A stretch of 64,000 nucleotides of DNA. It comes from Adiantum capillus-veneris (lineage: Eukaryota; Streptophyta; Polypodiopsida; Polypodiales; Pteridaceae). Under the pieces are notes generated by a model. It ran no database searches and had not been told where the DNA came from. It was given only the letters and a program-made list of their open reading frames with translations. Of this stretch, positions 1-10,720 are shown one piece after another; positions within the stretch are counted from its first letter, which is position 1, and each line of letters opens with the position of its first letter. The position numbers and the translations under genes were made by a program. The stretch spans positions 134,576,420-134,640,419 of the forward strand of contig CM043964.1 in NCBI GenBank assembly GCA_014529385.2, written 5' to 3'.

Positions 1-535
1 CTCAGAGAGTCACACACACACACACATATATACAAGAGCTAAGATGCTCGTGCTCATCCAACAAAGGTAGCCAAATAATACACACCGTCCACATACTAAC
101 GACAATAAAGAGTACGTGCACATGGAAATTGTGAGATAAGGAGGAAGATAGAGAGACATATATCTTCAAACATTACATCAAATATCACACTAAAACTCCT
201 GAGTCACAAACATCGAATATGTGTCTATATATTAAAAATCGACTGAACGGTATTTTACAGAGAAGAGATCTCTTGTTGTTGCCCATCCATTCATGCTGGC
301 ATGCCCACAAGGATGCTTATTGTTGATGGTTTTGGATTACTTGACCGCATGGTGCACAACGCCATTTAGAACCCAAGAATTGGAATATTCCACACCACAT
401 TGCCAATAGTGCTAGCAAAGTGTGTGGCATATCATGCGGCTAAGACTATTGGTATGATTTGTGAGATACCATAATGGGAAGTGCGGTAGTGTGTGTTAAC
501 TTATGGTTTGAACAAAGATTTTATGCTATGGCATA

Positions 536-538
<3 letters not shown>
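1..538. other. No gene seen; left flank
   Basis: I see no coding region here. A short CA run lies near the left edge. The stretch forms the left flank of the outer copia element. Confidence 0.5.

Positions 539-586
<48 letters not shown>
539..586. repeat. (GA)n microsatellite
   Basis: Uninterrupted GA dinucleotides run up to the first base of the outer copia LTR. The right end of the same element abuts a CA/GA microsatellite, so the element probably landed in, or next to, a simple repeat. Confidence 0.95.
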
Positions 587-587
<1 letters not shown>

Positions 588-588
<1 letters not shown>

Positions 589-811
589 ACCATATACATG
601 TGGTAGTGATGTGTGTGAACACACTAGGACCGTCGGGGCATTTTTTCCCTCTTTAGAAGGTATTTTCCCCCGGGCATTGTATATACGCCCATCTCTCCTG
701 GGCTATCTATCTTTCCATTGCACACTAAGTAATACACTCTCCATTGTGTGCCTTGAGCTTCCTTTGTCTTCTCCAAGCTGTGTGCGTTTCTCTGCAACCC
801 TAATTCCAACA
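588..811 (+). repeat. 5' LTR of copia B
   Basis: It matches 19401-19624 over its full length and begins TACCATATACATG. It ends CCAACA, two bases before the primer binding site. It contains the decayed U3 and the leader start. Confidence 0.9.
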
Positions 812-813
812 AT

Positions 814-826
814 TGGTATCAGAGCA
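814..826 (+). other. Primer binding site of copia B
   Basis: TGGTATCAGAGCA is the standard plant copia primer binding site, complementary to the 3' part of initiator methionine tRNA. It lies two bases after the LTR end. Confidence 0.9.
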
Positions 827-1149
827 GGTTGCATCCTCCTGGGCTTAGTCGCCAACTGCTCTAGCACACGCCTACTCGCTTTATCCTATTTCAGTGAGCT
901 TTGGCAAGTGTTCGCAGGTCGACAAATACTTTGGATAAGCTCATAGAGCTTAGTCTGCTCAGATTTTCGATTCGGGCTCATTTCGACCTCCGTTTCCACT
1001 GCAGGTAGTACTCCACAGGCTATTTTGTCATTTTGTGCAAATTTTTTGTCAGTGCCGTTTTCTGCATACCAGGCGTCTTACAGTCTTCTATGGTTTGTGC
1101 TATATAGCACGTGTTGTTCTCGCTCCATTTCTCCTATTTTAGGGCAGTT
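827..1149 (+). other. Untranslated leader of copia B
   Basis: This is the stretch between the primer binding site and the insertion point of copia A. It has no convincing ORF. It continues at 15116, shortly before the gag start at 15135. Confidence 0.6.
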
Positions 1150-1154
1150 TTCAC
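1150..1154. repeat. Target site duplication of copia A, left copy
   Basis: TTCAC directly precedes the left LTR. The same five bases follow the right LTR at 15111-15115. Confidence 0.95.
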
Positions 1155-1402
1155 TGTTGAAGATGATGAAACAGGAAACAAAACGAAGATAACAACTCAG
1201 AGTAGGAAGAATATGGAGAAGGAGAAGACACAGAGCTTGCGTACGAGATCTCTGTATTCTATCTCTCTATATTAGAATAATAGAGTATGTACAAACTCAG
1301 AGCTACAAAGCTTATATGAGACCCTAAGAGATAAGGTGTCCTTTCACACCAGATGTCCAGGGGGAAAAACCCAGTGGGAGAAAAGTGCCCCTGGTGAAGC
1401 GC
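1155..1402 (-). repeat. 3' LTR of copia A, outer part
   Basis: It matches 14831-15079 with about eight substitutions and one indel. It stops at GAAGCGC, where the gypsy LTR begins. The rest of this LTR is at 10178-10212. Confidence 0.93.
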
Positions 1403-2481
1403 TGTCAGGAGTTTTTTGGAGCAAGGGATTGCGCATATGTACATATACATGCATGGTGCATCAAATAAATAATTGCCCATTTTTCAGAGCCAGGTGGTTA
1501 CGTGGGGCCCACATGTGTACAGGTAGGACAGCATGTACATAGTGCAGCGATTTTCACTATTATCAATACTAGTGTGTTTTTTCTACAATAAGGAGGAGTT
1601 GGTAGCGCGTAAAACTTCTCGAGGAAGCTATCCGCGGGCCAACGACGTGAGGTCAGCAGGTGCGGCAGATGGCATCTAGTGGCGTCAGGAGGGCGAACGA
1701 GGTCAATATTTGCACGCAAATGAGGACGGACACAACGTGGGTGTTTTCTTGTGAGAGTTATGCAGAAAGGTCATCATTAGGACCACTTTTTGGGTCCACT
1801 TCACGTGGTGGCGAGATGCATTATTGGAAAAAAACTGAGTGCCAGGTGTGCGAATGATGCAAAAAGGTGACAACTATGCACTGCGAGGTCAATTTTTGGC
1901 CTGTTCGGGGTCCGTTTGAGGTCATCTAAAAGGCCAAGGGTGCCCAAGTAATAAAGCTAAGTGTGGGAACTGAAAAAACAGAGAGAAGACCAGAAAAAAC
2001 GTGGAGAAGAGAGGAGGAACAGCCGCAGGTGTGTTTTTGCTCATTTTGGAGCCTGTTTTGGCCGTAAACTGCTCATCCGAGGTCGGATTTGAGCACTTTG
2101 ACATTGTAGACTGGGGTTTTGGGCCGTTCCGGACGCGATGGCGCTGTCCATTTTGCCAAATTCTTCACTCTTTTCCTGCTGTTTTTTTGTGTAAGTTTCT
2201 CCTATGAGCGAAGTTTCTGCTCTAGTTTGCGATTGTATCTGGCTTATTTTACCCATATTATGTGAGCTATTTGCCCCATTGGTGTTGGCCCAAGCTCAAT
2301 TTTATCTAAACATCAGAAATTATCCTCTTTTGAGCTGAATTTTTTGGGTGTGTGTGTGTGTGTGTGTGTGTGTGTATCTGTGTCTGTGTGGAGTGGGCAA
2401 GTGGATAGTCTCTCTCCTCTCACTCCAGAGGTGTGTTCCCTGTCTCGGCCAGGTGTGTTGTCTAAGCCGAGTGGTGCCCCA

Positions 2482-2516
<35 letters not shown>

Positions 2517-2577
2517 TTCCTAAGAGTGTGTGTCGGATCGTTATAGAGGCGCTGTGTGTGTTTTCATCCCGCTCACA
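1403..2577 (+). repeat. 5' LTR of gypsy C
   Basis: It starts TGTCAGGAG and ends CTCACA. It is paired with 9011-10177. It contains two TG microsatellites (near 2350-2374 and 2487-2514) that differ in length from those in the 3' LTR. Confidence 0.93.
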
Positions 2578-3637
2578 TTCTTTTGGCGCCCCCACGGAGG
2601 ATCTTCTTCGAGTACCTTCTGCTTCGAACTTCAAGCTTCGAGATTCGGGGTTGCAGATTACAGGTTACAGGTTACAGGTTATAGGGACAGGTACAGATAC
2701 AAGTGATTCACACAGGTACAGGTAGCTGGAGTACAGTGATATACTAGCAGTGATGTCACTTGCAGTTGTTGTGGGTATGCATCACTTGGCGCCTATTTGA
2801 GCGCATTGTCTGCTGGATTGTACGTTTCTTGTGGAAACTGACATTGTACGCATTTGTGGAGCCATACTTGGTTGTATTTGGTAGTCCCAGCCATTTCTGA
2901 GACTTGGTCTGGAAGATAGTCATTTCTGAGACTTGACTATACGCGATTTGCATTAGCCTTCGTGTGAGGGTCGATAGCGTGAGGTTTTTATTGAGCTGGG
3001 GGATTCTCAAATGTGGAGATCCTTTCGGTGATACAGGTAGCTGGAGCACCCTTTTTGTGACCTCGCCATAGGCTATGTACTAGTGAGTCCTACTTGATGC
3101 TCGGGTTCTATTGTTGACAGTTTATGCATACATAGACAGTCTATATTTTGGGTTCCTACTGCTCTACTTCTGGGGAAACTCTGTCGAAATTTTCCCAAGT
3201 TATGATGGCTGGTTTTTTGGTCTTTTGAGCCATTTATGCTGTTATGCTGCTGAAATTTTGGCAAAATCAGAGGTTGAGTCAGGTGTGCCTTCTTGGGAGC
3301 TTCATGGTTGGCTTTAATGGATGATCAAAATGGCCCTCAATTCACTCCTTTTCATTTAACTCAAAGAATCCAGATAAATGTTCATGTGTCCAGGAAGATC
3401 TTTTTCCAGCAGCGCATAGTCTTTATGTTTGGGCCAAGAAGATTGAGAGAGATCCTGGAATGTCCTTTGCCTGTTGTCATTCCGATGATTAACTATGAAA
3501 ACTCATTTGATGTGCATGTGTTTGTCCTTATCTAAAGTTGAGCTCCATTGAAGTTTCTGGGGATTGGGTAGTGAAAAGTTTTGGGTTCTTGCACGTGTGT
3601 TCGAAGGGGTTCTCAAAGCATCATAATTTGGGTAGCC
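2578..3637 (+). other. Leader of gypsy C with PBS-like site
   Basis: TGGCGCC at 2584-2590, a few bases after the LTR, fits the start of a plant gypsy primer binding site. The next kilobase has only short open frames that I do not believe. It includes a short GGTTACA-type direct repeat near 2660-2690. Confidence 0.55.
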
Positions 3638-6600
3638 ATGGCTTTCTCTTATCCCGAGTTTCATGGAAGAAGTGATGAAGATGTGGAAGAATTTTTGGAA
3701 AAGATGGAGGTTGCCTGCATTAGCAACCAGATTCATGACCCTACGCAAATGTTACGCCTTCTCCAAATTTGTTTGAAGAGTGATGCACGAGTTTGGTCTA
3801 AAGCATTTGAAGAGGAGTTGCGTGTGGCTGATCCACCTGTAAGGTTGAGTTGGGACAATCTACGACATGGGTTGGAAGTGGAGTTTGTGAAGATAGAAGA
3901 TCCTGACAAGGTGTGGCAAGAAGTACAAGCTTTGGTGCAAAAGGAAGGTGAGCCAGTAGATGCGTACATACGTAAGTTTTCATTGACATGGGAGCGGATG
4001 TGCAAGGCTTTAGCACCACAGGTACCCCCGCCTGACATGATGAAGAAGGACAGGTTCTTGGCTGGTCTTTGGGAGAATATACGTTGGAGAGTGGAGCTAA
4101 AGAAGCCTAGGACATATGAAGATGCACTAGAGGTAGCAAGGAACAAAGAGTGGAAGCTGAGGAAAATGAGCCAGTTAGGGGTGGAGTCTTTGCCAATGAG
4201 GTTTGAATTTCAGCCTATAGAGTCTTTACAAGGGCGCATGTCAGGGGTTCATCATGAACCAGTAGTTACTACTCAGGTTATGCCAGCAGTGGTCACTACA
4301 GCAGTGCAAGATGATGGGCTAAGGCAAGACATGAGGCAAATGGTAGATTTGATGAAGAATCTCAGCCTAAACATGCTAGGTCAAGTGGGAAATAATCGAG
4401 GTCGAGGGAGGTTTGCAAATCAGCCAGGAGGTGAAGAAAGGCCTAGGAATGGTGTTGGACAAAGCAATGGTAGGTTTTGGAGGCAGACGCCCACATGTTA
4501 TAATTGTGGAGAGTTGGGTCACATCAGCCCGCAATGTGATAAGCCACCAAGGATGGGGGGAGACATGTATCCATTGCCAAGACAGGTGCTAACTAGGTCA
4601 AATGATTATGGCATCGAAATTAAGGGAGACGAAGGAACCAGTGGACTAACCCAAGAGGAAAAGGGAAAGACAAAAGTGCTAAGTGTAGTCACCTTGGAGA
4701 AGGCATCAAAGCTAGAGGATACATTAGTGATGCCTATTGGGAAGAGGACCACAGAGGATAAGGAAGGAAGAAGTGCCCCAGGTCCTAGTAAGAAGAAAGG
4801 AAAGAGCCATGAAGGCGAGGATGTCAAGGCCAAGAGGAAAAGGAGAGCTCGTCGAAAGTTTCATGTTTCAGATTTTCCACTAGGGGATGGGCAATTAAGC
4901 TATGACTTGAAGGAGGATCTGACGAGCAGGAAGGCAGATGTTACTTTTGGGCAGCTTATAGAGATGGTGCCTAAGCTAAAGCGACAGTGGAAGAGGATGG
5001 TTAACCCAATGGAGAAAGAGCCAGAGAGAGGTTCAGTGAAGGTGTTGGCAATGGACGAGCTACCAGACATTTGTCCAATAGTAGATGTGTGGCATAAAAG
5101 GAAAAATTTGGGACAAGGTTATGTGGATGGCGGAGCCCAAATATGCGTCATAACACACTCATGTGTTGAGAAGATGGGTCTCACAGTGGCTGGGGTGTCA
5201 GGTTTTCGGATCAGATTGGCAAACCATCAAAAAGTAAAATGCTTGGGTGTTGTAAAGAGCTTAGAAGTGAAGGCATATGATGCAAAGGCAGTGGTTGATT
5301 TTCATGTGATGCCAGCAGGGTTGGGAGCATATCCTATTATACTGGGCAGACCATGGTTACGTGCAGTGGGAGCTGTTCAAGATTGGCGACATGGTACAAT
5401 TAGCCTCTATGGAAAGACAGGTACCAAGAAGCTTTATAACATGGACACAAGGAAACGATTAGAGGAGCTTTATGAAGATGAGGATGAGTCTAGTGATGAA
5501 GACTCTTCCACGGTGACAGATGAGGACAGTGATAGCACTACCAGCAGTGATGAGGATGCTGATGTTGCATTTCTTTTGATGGACAAAGAAATACAGGAGT
5601 TTGGTTTAGTTGCATTTGCGAATGAGGTTGAAGATGAAAGTGAAGGGCCTTATGAAGTGATTGAAGGGCTGATGCAAACCAAGGTTGAGTTGTCAAAGAA
5701 GCAGGAATTAATGACACAAATGATCAATGGAGACCTTTCAGCTATGGAGAAGGATATATATTTGCACATGTTGGCTAGTTTTCCTGATTTGTTCATTACT
5801 TCATATGAAGAGATCAGAGGGTTCAAGGGCGAAGAGATGCATATAGAGCTGAAAGAAGGTGCTAAGCCAGTGCGGCAAAGGCTAAGAAGGATGGGTCAAG
5901 AGCAAATGGAAGCCTTGCGGGTAGAGGTGGATAAGTTATTGAAGGCAGGGTTCATAGTTCCAGTGGAGACCACAGAATGGGTGAGTCCAGTTGTAGTCAG
6001 TCCAAAGAAGGATGGGAAGTGGAGAATTTGTGTAGATTTTAAACCCTTAAACGCGGCCACTAAGAAGAACCCATATCCTCTTCCATTCATCGATCAGATC
6101 TTGGATTCAGTGACAGGTTATGAGAGGTACAGTGTGTGTGATGGTTTTTCAGGCTATTTTCAATTGAAGATTGCTCTTAAAGACCGCACAAAGACAACTT
6201 TTATTACACCATGGGGCTGCTATTGCTACACAGTATTGCCATTTGGGTTGTCAAATGGACCTTCCTTCTATCAAGAGAGAGCAAATTGGGTGTTGGAACC
6301 ATTCATTGGTAGTTGTGTTAAAGCTTTTATGGATGACTTCTGTGTTTATAGCAGTAGGGCTGAACACCATGAGAAGCTGCAGATGGTATTGGCTCGATAT
6401 GATGAATGTGGAGGACAACTAAATCCAAAGAAATGTCATCTAGCACAGCCAAGGGTAAAGTTATTGGGCCATATGGTGTCAGAAAATGGCATTGAGGCTG
6501 ATCCAGATAAGGTGAAGTCTATTATTCTTCTTCCATCACCTATGAGTACGAAGCAATTGGCAACCTTTATACACAAAGTGAAGTACATGGCACGGTTTAT

Positions 6601-7408
6601 TCCATTGTCTTCGCAGCTTCTTTATCCATTACAGCAAGTAGCAAAGCATGATCCATTGCAATGGGATGACAAGTGTGAAGAAGTGTTTCAAGAGGTGAAA
6701 GAGGTGTTAGGGGGTTTGTCAGCCATGCAGGCTCCTGATTGGGAAAAAGTTTTTTATGTAAATCCCTCAGTAGGGGATGATGCCATTGGAGCCATGCTAT
6801 TGCAAAAGGGGAAGGGCAGCCATTATATGAGGCCAGTGTATTGTGCAAGCCGAGTGAAGTTGGTAGCGGAGAGAAAGTTATCGAAAGTAGAGCTAGTGAT
6901 GGCCAGTGTAATATTTGCTTGTCGACGATTTTGTCATTACTTGCTACCACGGCCTTTTGTTTTCTTGACGAGTTATGCCTTTTTGCCACAGTTAATTAAT
7001 GGTACTAACATTTCAAATGTGGTGAAGAAATGGGTAATTGAGCTGCAAGAGTTTGAGTTCTCTTTTCTAGTGGAAGATAGTACAAGGGCTACCCTAGCTG
7101 ATTTGTTGACCTACAAGGAGAATCCCCTTATTGTTAAGGAAGAGGTGGTGAGAAAGGTAGTTGAAGAAGTGCCACAGATCAGCAATGCACATGTGTTGTT
7201 CTTTGATGGTTCATACAGAAAGAGCCACGATGCAGCTTCAGGGGGTATAGCACTTTATGATCCAGAGGGGAAGCTAGTATGCAAGAGAGGGTTCAAATTG
7301 GATGTGCATAGTAACAATGAGGCTGAATATGCTACATTGGAAGCCGGATTACACATTTGTTTGAAGCATGGGGTTCGAAGGTTGAGCATAAAGGTGATGC
7401 CTTGTTAG
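3638..7408 (+). CDS. Gypsy Gag-protease-RT-RNase H polyprotein (N-terminal part)
   Basis: The start is the ATG at 3638, which opens M-A-F-S-Y-P; the frame is open further upstream. Residues about 1-230 are a retrotransposon Gag domain. A CCHC zinc knuckle (C-X2-C-X4-H-X4-C) starts near residue 287. A charged linker follows. An aspartic-protease-like motif with D-G-G-A-Q lies near residue 497, and an acidic Ser/Asp-rich spacer near 620-650. Reverse transcriptase follows, with the catalytic F-M-D-D near residue 897. RNase H begins near residue 1189 (F-D-G-S). The frame ends in the middle of RNase H, where the sequence slips by one base near 7396; integrase continues in another frame. Whether the slip is a mutation or an assembly error cannot be seen here. 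Confidence 0.9.
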   Translation: MAFSYPEFHGRSDEDVEEFLEKMEVACISNQIHDPTQMLRLLQICLKSDARVWSKAFEEELRVADPPVRLSWDNLRHGLEVEFVKIEDPDKVWQEVQALVQKEGEPVDAYIRKFSLTWERMCKALAPQVPPPDMMKKDRFLAGLWENIRWRVELKKPRTYEDALEVARNKEWKLRKMSQLGVESLPMRFEFQPIESLQGRMSGVHHEPVVTTQVMPAVVTTAVQDDGLRQDMRQMVDLMKNLSLNMLGQVGNNRGRGRFANQPGGEERPRNGVGQSNGRFWRQTPTCYNCGELGHISPQCDKPPRMGGDMYPLPRQVLTRSNDYGIEIKGDEGTSGLTQEEKGKTKVLSVVTLEKASKLEDTLVMPIGKRTTEDKEGRSAPGPSKKKGKSHEGEDVKAKRKRRARRKFHVSDFPLGDGQLSYDLKEDLTSRKADVTFGQLIEMVPKLKRQWKRMVNPMEKEPERGSVKVLAMDELPDICPIVDVWHKRKNLGQGYVDGGAQICVITHSCVEKMGLTVAGVSGFRIRLANHQKVKCLGVVKSLEVKAYDAKAVVDFHVMPAGLGAYPIILGRPWLRAVGAVQDWRHGTISLYGKTGTKKLYNMDTRKRLEELYEDEDESSDEDSSTVTDEDSDSTTSSDEDADVAFLLMDKEIQEFGLVAFANEVEDESEGPYEVIEGLMQTKVELSKKQELMTQMINGDLSAMEKDIYLHMLASFPDLFITSYEEIRGFKGEEMHIELKEGAKPVRQRLRRMGQEQMEALRVEVDKLLKAGFIVPVETTEWVSPVVVSPKKDGKWRICVDFKPLNAATKKNPYPLPFIDQILDSVTGYERYSVCDGFSGYFQLKIALKDRTKTTFITPWGCYCYTVLPFGLSNGPSFYQERANWVLEPFIGSCVKAFMDDFCVYSSRAEHHEKLQMVLARYDECGGQLNPKKCHLAQPRVKLLGHMVSENGIEADPDKVKSIILLPSPMSTKQLATFIHKVKYMARFIPLSSQLLYPLQQVAKHDPLQWDDKCEEVFQEVKEVLGGLSAMQAPDWEKVFYVNPSVGDDAIGAMLLQKGKGSHYMRPVYCASRVKLVAERKLSKVELVMASVIFACRRFCHYLLPRPFVFLTSYAFLPQLINGTNISNVVKKWVIELQEFEFSFLVEDSTRATLADLLTYKENPLIVKEEVVRKVVEEVPQISNAHVLFFDGSYRKSHDAASGGIALYDPEGKLVCKRGFKLDVHSNNEAEYATLEAGLHICLKHGVRRLSIKVMPC

Positions 7409-9150
7409 TGGTGAAGCAAGTGCTGGGTGTGTGGAAGAGCAAGAACACCTCATTGAAGGAAAAGTGCTTTAGAATTAAAGGCCTGTTAAAAAAGTTTGAA
7501 GCATGGAGCATCAGACACATTGAACATGCTCTAAATGGAGAGGCACATGAAGCAGCTCAAGGCATGATTGGGGAGCTATTCGTGTTGAGGACCAATTTAC
7601 CTCTTTATCATGGCCGGGAAAGTTTGGCTCAAGAAGAGGAGTTTTTGCTAACAGGAATCATTCCAAAGGAGATTCAGAAGTCTAAGAAGTATGGCTTTGT
7701 GCGTAGAGCATATAGGTACAAATTGATTGGTGATGTCTTATACATGAAAGGGGCTGATCTCGTGTTGAGACGTGTACCTTGGCGGGAGGAGCTTTACAGA
7801 GTGTTGGAAGAGAATCATGAAGGCGCATGTGGTGGCCATTTTGCTCTAAAGATCACCTTGCATAAGATTTTGCAAGAGGGGTATGTATGGCCTAGTTTGC
7901 ACAAGGATGTTCACCATTGGTGTAGGTCTTGCAATAGGTGTCAAGCATTTGGGAAGAGAGTGTTGAAGCCAGAGCTACGAAAAACCATTATGGCGTTTGA
8001 TGTGTTTGAAAAGTGGGGGATTGATGCAATAGGCCCGTTACCTATCACAAGCAGGGGCAAAAGCTATATTTTGACGGCAGTGGACTATCTTTCTAGATGG
8101 GCAGAGGCTATAGCAGTAAAACAGATCACTGCAAAGGATGTGGCAAAATTTGTGTATGATGAAATATGTTGCAAGTTTGGGGTGCCATTAGAGCTACTTT
8201 CAGATAAGGGGCCAGGATTTCGAGCTAAACTACTAGATTTTTTATGTGCAAAGATGAAGATTAAGCACCAGCATACCACTCCTTATTACCCACAGTGTAA
8301 TGGCTTAAATGAAAGATTCAAAGGTGAGTTGGTACAAATTCTCTCTAAAGTGACAGAGCACCAAGGAAAGAATTGGGATTCGGAATTGCCTAGTGCATTA
8401 TGGGCTTACCGTACTTTGGTGAAGACAGGTACAGGGTTTACTCCAGTTTATTTGGTGTATGGAAAGGAAGCACTATTGCCTGTGGAGGTAGAGTTGCCTG
8501 CGGTCAAGATGTTAGAGAAGTTGCTTGGGCCGCCTAGTGATGCATTCAAAGAGAGGCTCTTGCAGTTACAAGAGGTCCAGTTGGATAGGATGAGCGCATT
8601 GGAGCATTATGGGCAGATGCAGGATAAGGCTTTGGCAAAGATAAATGAAAAGTTCAAAAGTAAGGGTATCAAGAAACATGAATTGGTTTTGCGCTACAAC
8701 AGTAAGCTGGACAACACCTTCCAAAAGAAGTTTCAAATTAAGTGGGAAGGCCCTTTCAAGGTAGTGGAGTGTTTTCCAAATGGCACATATCAGCTGGCTA
8801 ACCTGGATGATGTTCTACATAAGTCAAGGGTAAATGGATTGCGTCTTAAATTGTATCATGCTAGATTGATGATGGTGGAGCAAGATGAGCTGTCTGTGGA
8901 GCAAGCAATGTTGGTGAAGGATGAGGAGACCTGTGATGTGGCGAGTCTCATATCTCTCTTTGCTGCTGCTGATCATGAAAGATCTAGCAGGCTAGGGGAT
9001 GGGCAAATTATGTCAGGAGTTTTTTGGAGCAAGGGATTGCGCATATGTACATATACATGCATGCTGCATCAAATAAATAATTGCCGATTTTTCAGAGCCA
9101 GGTGGTTACGTGGGGCCCACATGTGTACAGGTAGGACAGCATGTACATAG
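7396..9150 (+). CDS. Gypsy RNase H end plus integrase (C-terminal part)
   Basis: The open frame runs from 7357, but the protein joins the preceding gag-pol frame only near 7396. It opens with the end of RNase H. An HHCC zinc-binding domain follows (H and H near 7816-7850, paired cysteines near 7930). The integrase core has its acidic residues in G-I-D-A-I-G-P (near 8020), S-D-K-G-P (near 8200) and N-E-R-F (near 8309). A G-P-F-type tail domain sits near 8740. The frame has no stop before the polypurine tract and runs about 140 bases into the 3' LTR, ending at 9150. Such an overrun is unusual, and the functional stop may have been lost. Confidence 0.9.
   Translation, partial: DALLVVKQVLGVWKSKNTSLKEKCFRIKGLLKKFEAWSIRHIEHALNGEAHEAAQGMIGELFVLRTNLPLYHGRESLAQEEEFLLTGIIPKEIQKSKKYGFVRRAYRYKLIGDVLYMKGADLVLRRVPWREELYRVLEENHEGACGGHFALKITLHKILQEGYVWPSLHKDVHHWCRSCNRCQAFGKRVLKPELRKTIMAFDVFEKWGIDAIGPLPITSRGKSYILTAVDYLSRWAEAIAVKQITAKDVAKFVYDEICCKFGVPLELLSDKGPGFRAKLLDFLCAKMKIKHQHTTPYYPQCNGLNERFKGELVQILSKVTEHQGKNWDSELPSALWAYRTLVKTGTGFTPVYLVYGKEALLPVEVELPAVKMLEKLLGPPSDAFKERLLQLQEVQLDRMSALEHYGQMQDKALAKINEKFKSKGIKKHELVLRYNSKLDNTFQKKFQIKWEGPFKVVECFPNGTYQLANLDDVLHKSRVNGLRLKLYHARLMMVEQDELSVEQAMLVKDEETCDVASLISLFAAADHERSSRLGDGQIMSGVFWSKGLRICTYTCMLHQINNCRFFRARWLRGAHMCTGRTACT
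8991..9010 (+). other. Polypurine tract of gypsy C
   Basis: A purine-rich stretch containing AGGGGATGGG directly precedes the 3' LTR. This is the usual place for plus-strand priming. Confidence 0.6.
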
Positions 9151-9953
9151 TGCAGCGATTTTCACTATTATCAATACTAGTGTGTTTTTTCTACAATAAG
9201 GAGGAGTTGGTAGCACGTAAAACTTCTCGAAGAAGCTATCTGTGGGCCGACAACGTGAGGTCAGCAGGTGCGTCAGATGGCATCTAGTGGCGTCAGGAGG
9301 GCGAACGAGGTCAATATTTGCACGCAAATGAGGACGGACACAACGTGGGTGTTTTCTTGTGAGAGTTATGCAGAAAGGTCATCATTAGGACCACTTTTTG
9401 GGGCCACTTCACGTGGTGGCGAGATGCATTATTGGAAAAAAGCTGAGTGCCAGGTGTGCGAATGATGCAAAAAGGTGACAACTATGCACTGCGAGGTCAA
9501 TTTTTGGCCTGTTCGGGGTCCGTTTGAGGTCATCTAAAAGGCCAAGGGTGCCCAAGTAATAAAGCTAAGTGTGGGAACTGAAAAAACAGAGAGAAGACCA
9601 GAAAAAACGTGGAGAAGAGAGGAGGAACAGCCGCAGGTGTGTTTTTGCTCATTTTGGAGCCTGTTTTGGCCGTAAACTGCTCATCCGAGGTCGGATTTGA
9701 GCACTTTGACATTGTAGACTGGGGTTTTGGGCCGTTCCGGACGCGATGGCGCTGTCCATTTTGCCAAATTCCTCACTCTTTTCCTGCTGTTTTTTTGTGT
9801 AAGTTTCTCCTATGAGCGAAGTTTCTGCTCTAGTTTGCGATTGTATCTGGCTTATTTTACCCATATTGTGTGAGCTATTTGCCCCATTGGTGTTGGCCCA
9901 AGCTCAATTGTATCTAAACATCAGAAATTCTCCTCTTTTGAGCTGAGTTTTTT

Positions 9954-9989
<36 letters not shown>

Positions 9990-10177
9990 CAGTGTCTGTG
10001 TGGAGTGGGCAACTGGATAGTCTCTCTCCTCTCACTCCGGAGGTGTGTTCCCTGTCTCGGCCAGGTGTGTTGTCTAAGCCGAGTGGTGCCCCATAGTGTG
10101 TGTGTGTGTGTGTATCTTCCTAAGAGTGTGTGTCGGATCATTATAGAGGTGTTGTGTGTGTTTTCATCCCACTCACA
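9011..10177 (+). repeat. 3' LTR of gypsy C
   Basis: It matches 1403-2577 with about 20 scattered differences by eye and shorter or longer TG runs (9956-9987 and 10097-10112). Confidence 0.93.
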
Positions 10178-10212
10178 GCGCGTATACACACTAACACTAC
10201 TACATGTCTACA
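10178..10212 (-). repeat. 3' LTR of copia A, inner part
   Basis: GCGCGTATACACACTAACAC continues the LTR broken at 1402 and matches the end of the intact LTR (about 15076-15110). It ends TCTACA. Confidence 0.93.
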
Positions 10213-10224
10213 AATCCCCCCTGT
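10213..10224 (-). other. Polypurine tract of copia A
   Basis: On the minus strand this reads AGGGGGGATT, directly before the 3' LTR, as expected for copia plus-strand priming. Confidence 0.8.
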
Positions 10225-10259
10225 AGTGATAGTGTGAATCCGTACAAGGTAGCAGATCA

Positions 10260-10720
10260 TCATGTGTATGAGAGTAAGCCCAAAGCTTTTCGGAAAGCTT
10301 CAAACTTTTCTCGTGATAACGCCTTCGTAAATAGATCTGCAATGTTATCCTGTGTAGGACAGTAAGTTAGTGTGATCTCCCCTGCATGTAGCCTTTCCCT
10401 GACATAGTGGTAGTGAACCTCTATGTGCTTTGTTCTTGCATGAAATTCTGGATTCCTTGCAACTGCCATAGCACTCTGACTGTCAGTGAAAATGGTAGTG
10501 GATGCCTGTTGACACTCACAAAGATCTGCCAATAACCTGCGTATCCATACACAATCAACTGTTGCCGTAAAAGCTGCCATGTACTCAGCTTCACAAGTTG
10601 ATGTAGCCACTGTGGGTTGCTTCTTTCTTAGCCAAGATATACATGCACTTCCCAAGAAAAAACAATTCCCACTTGTGGAATTTCGTGTTTCAAAATCACC
10701 AGCCCAATCTGAATCGCTTT
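10260..10720 (-). pseudogene. Copia A RNase H
   Basis: The open frame 10260-10655 contains the copia RNase H signature: S-W-x-x-K-K-Q-P, then S-T-C-E-A-E-Y, then D-S-Q-S-A, and a C-terminal [10 protein letters not shown]. The matching start of the domain (D-W-A-G-D type) is readable in the same frame up to about 10720. The upstream RT frame slips by one base there. This region would be the C-terminus of the copia polyprotein. Confidence 0.9.

Larger units (their letters stand above)
1403..10177 (+). mobile_element. Inner Ty3/gypsy retrotransposon (element C)
   Basis: LTRs of about 1,170 bp (1403-2577 and 9011-10177) agree at roughly 98% by eye. The flanks share GCGC, or AGCGC if the last LTR base is counted in the duplication, consistent with a 4-5 bp target duplication inside the LTR of copia A. 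The internal order is gag, protease, RT, RNase H, integrase, which is the gypsy order. The integrase tail after the core resembles Tat/Athila-type elements, and I see no clear chromodomain. One frameshift inside RNase H splits the polyprotein. Otherwise the coding region is largely open, so this is the youngest layer of the nest. Confidence 0.95.

Noticed and set aside
2320-2725. ORFs rich in Cys/Val or His/Thr in the gypsy LTR
   Set aside because: They are translations of TG/CA microsatellites.
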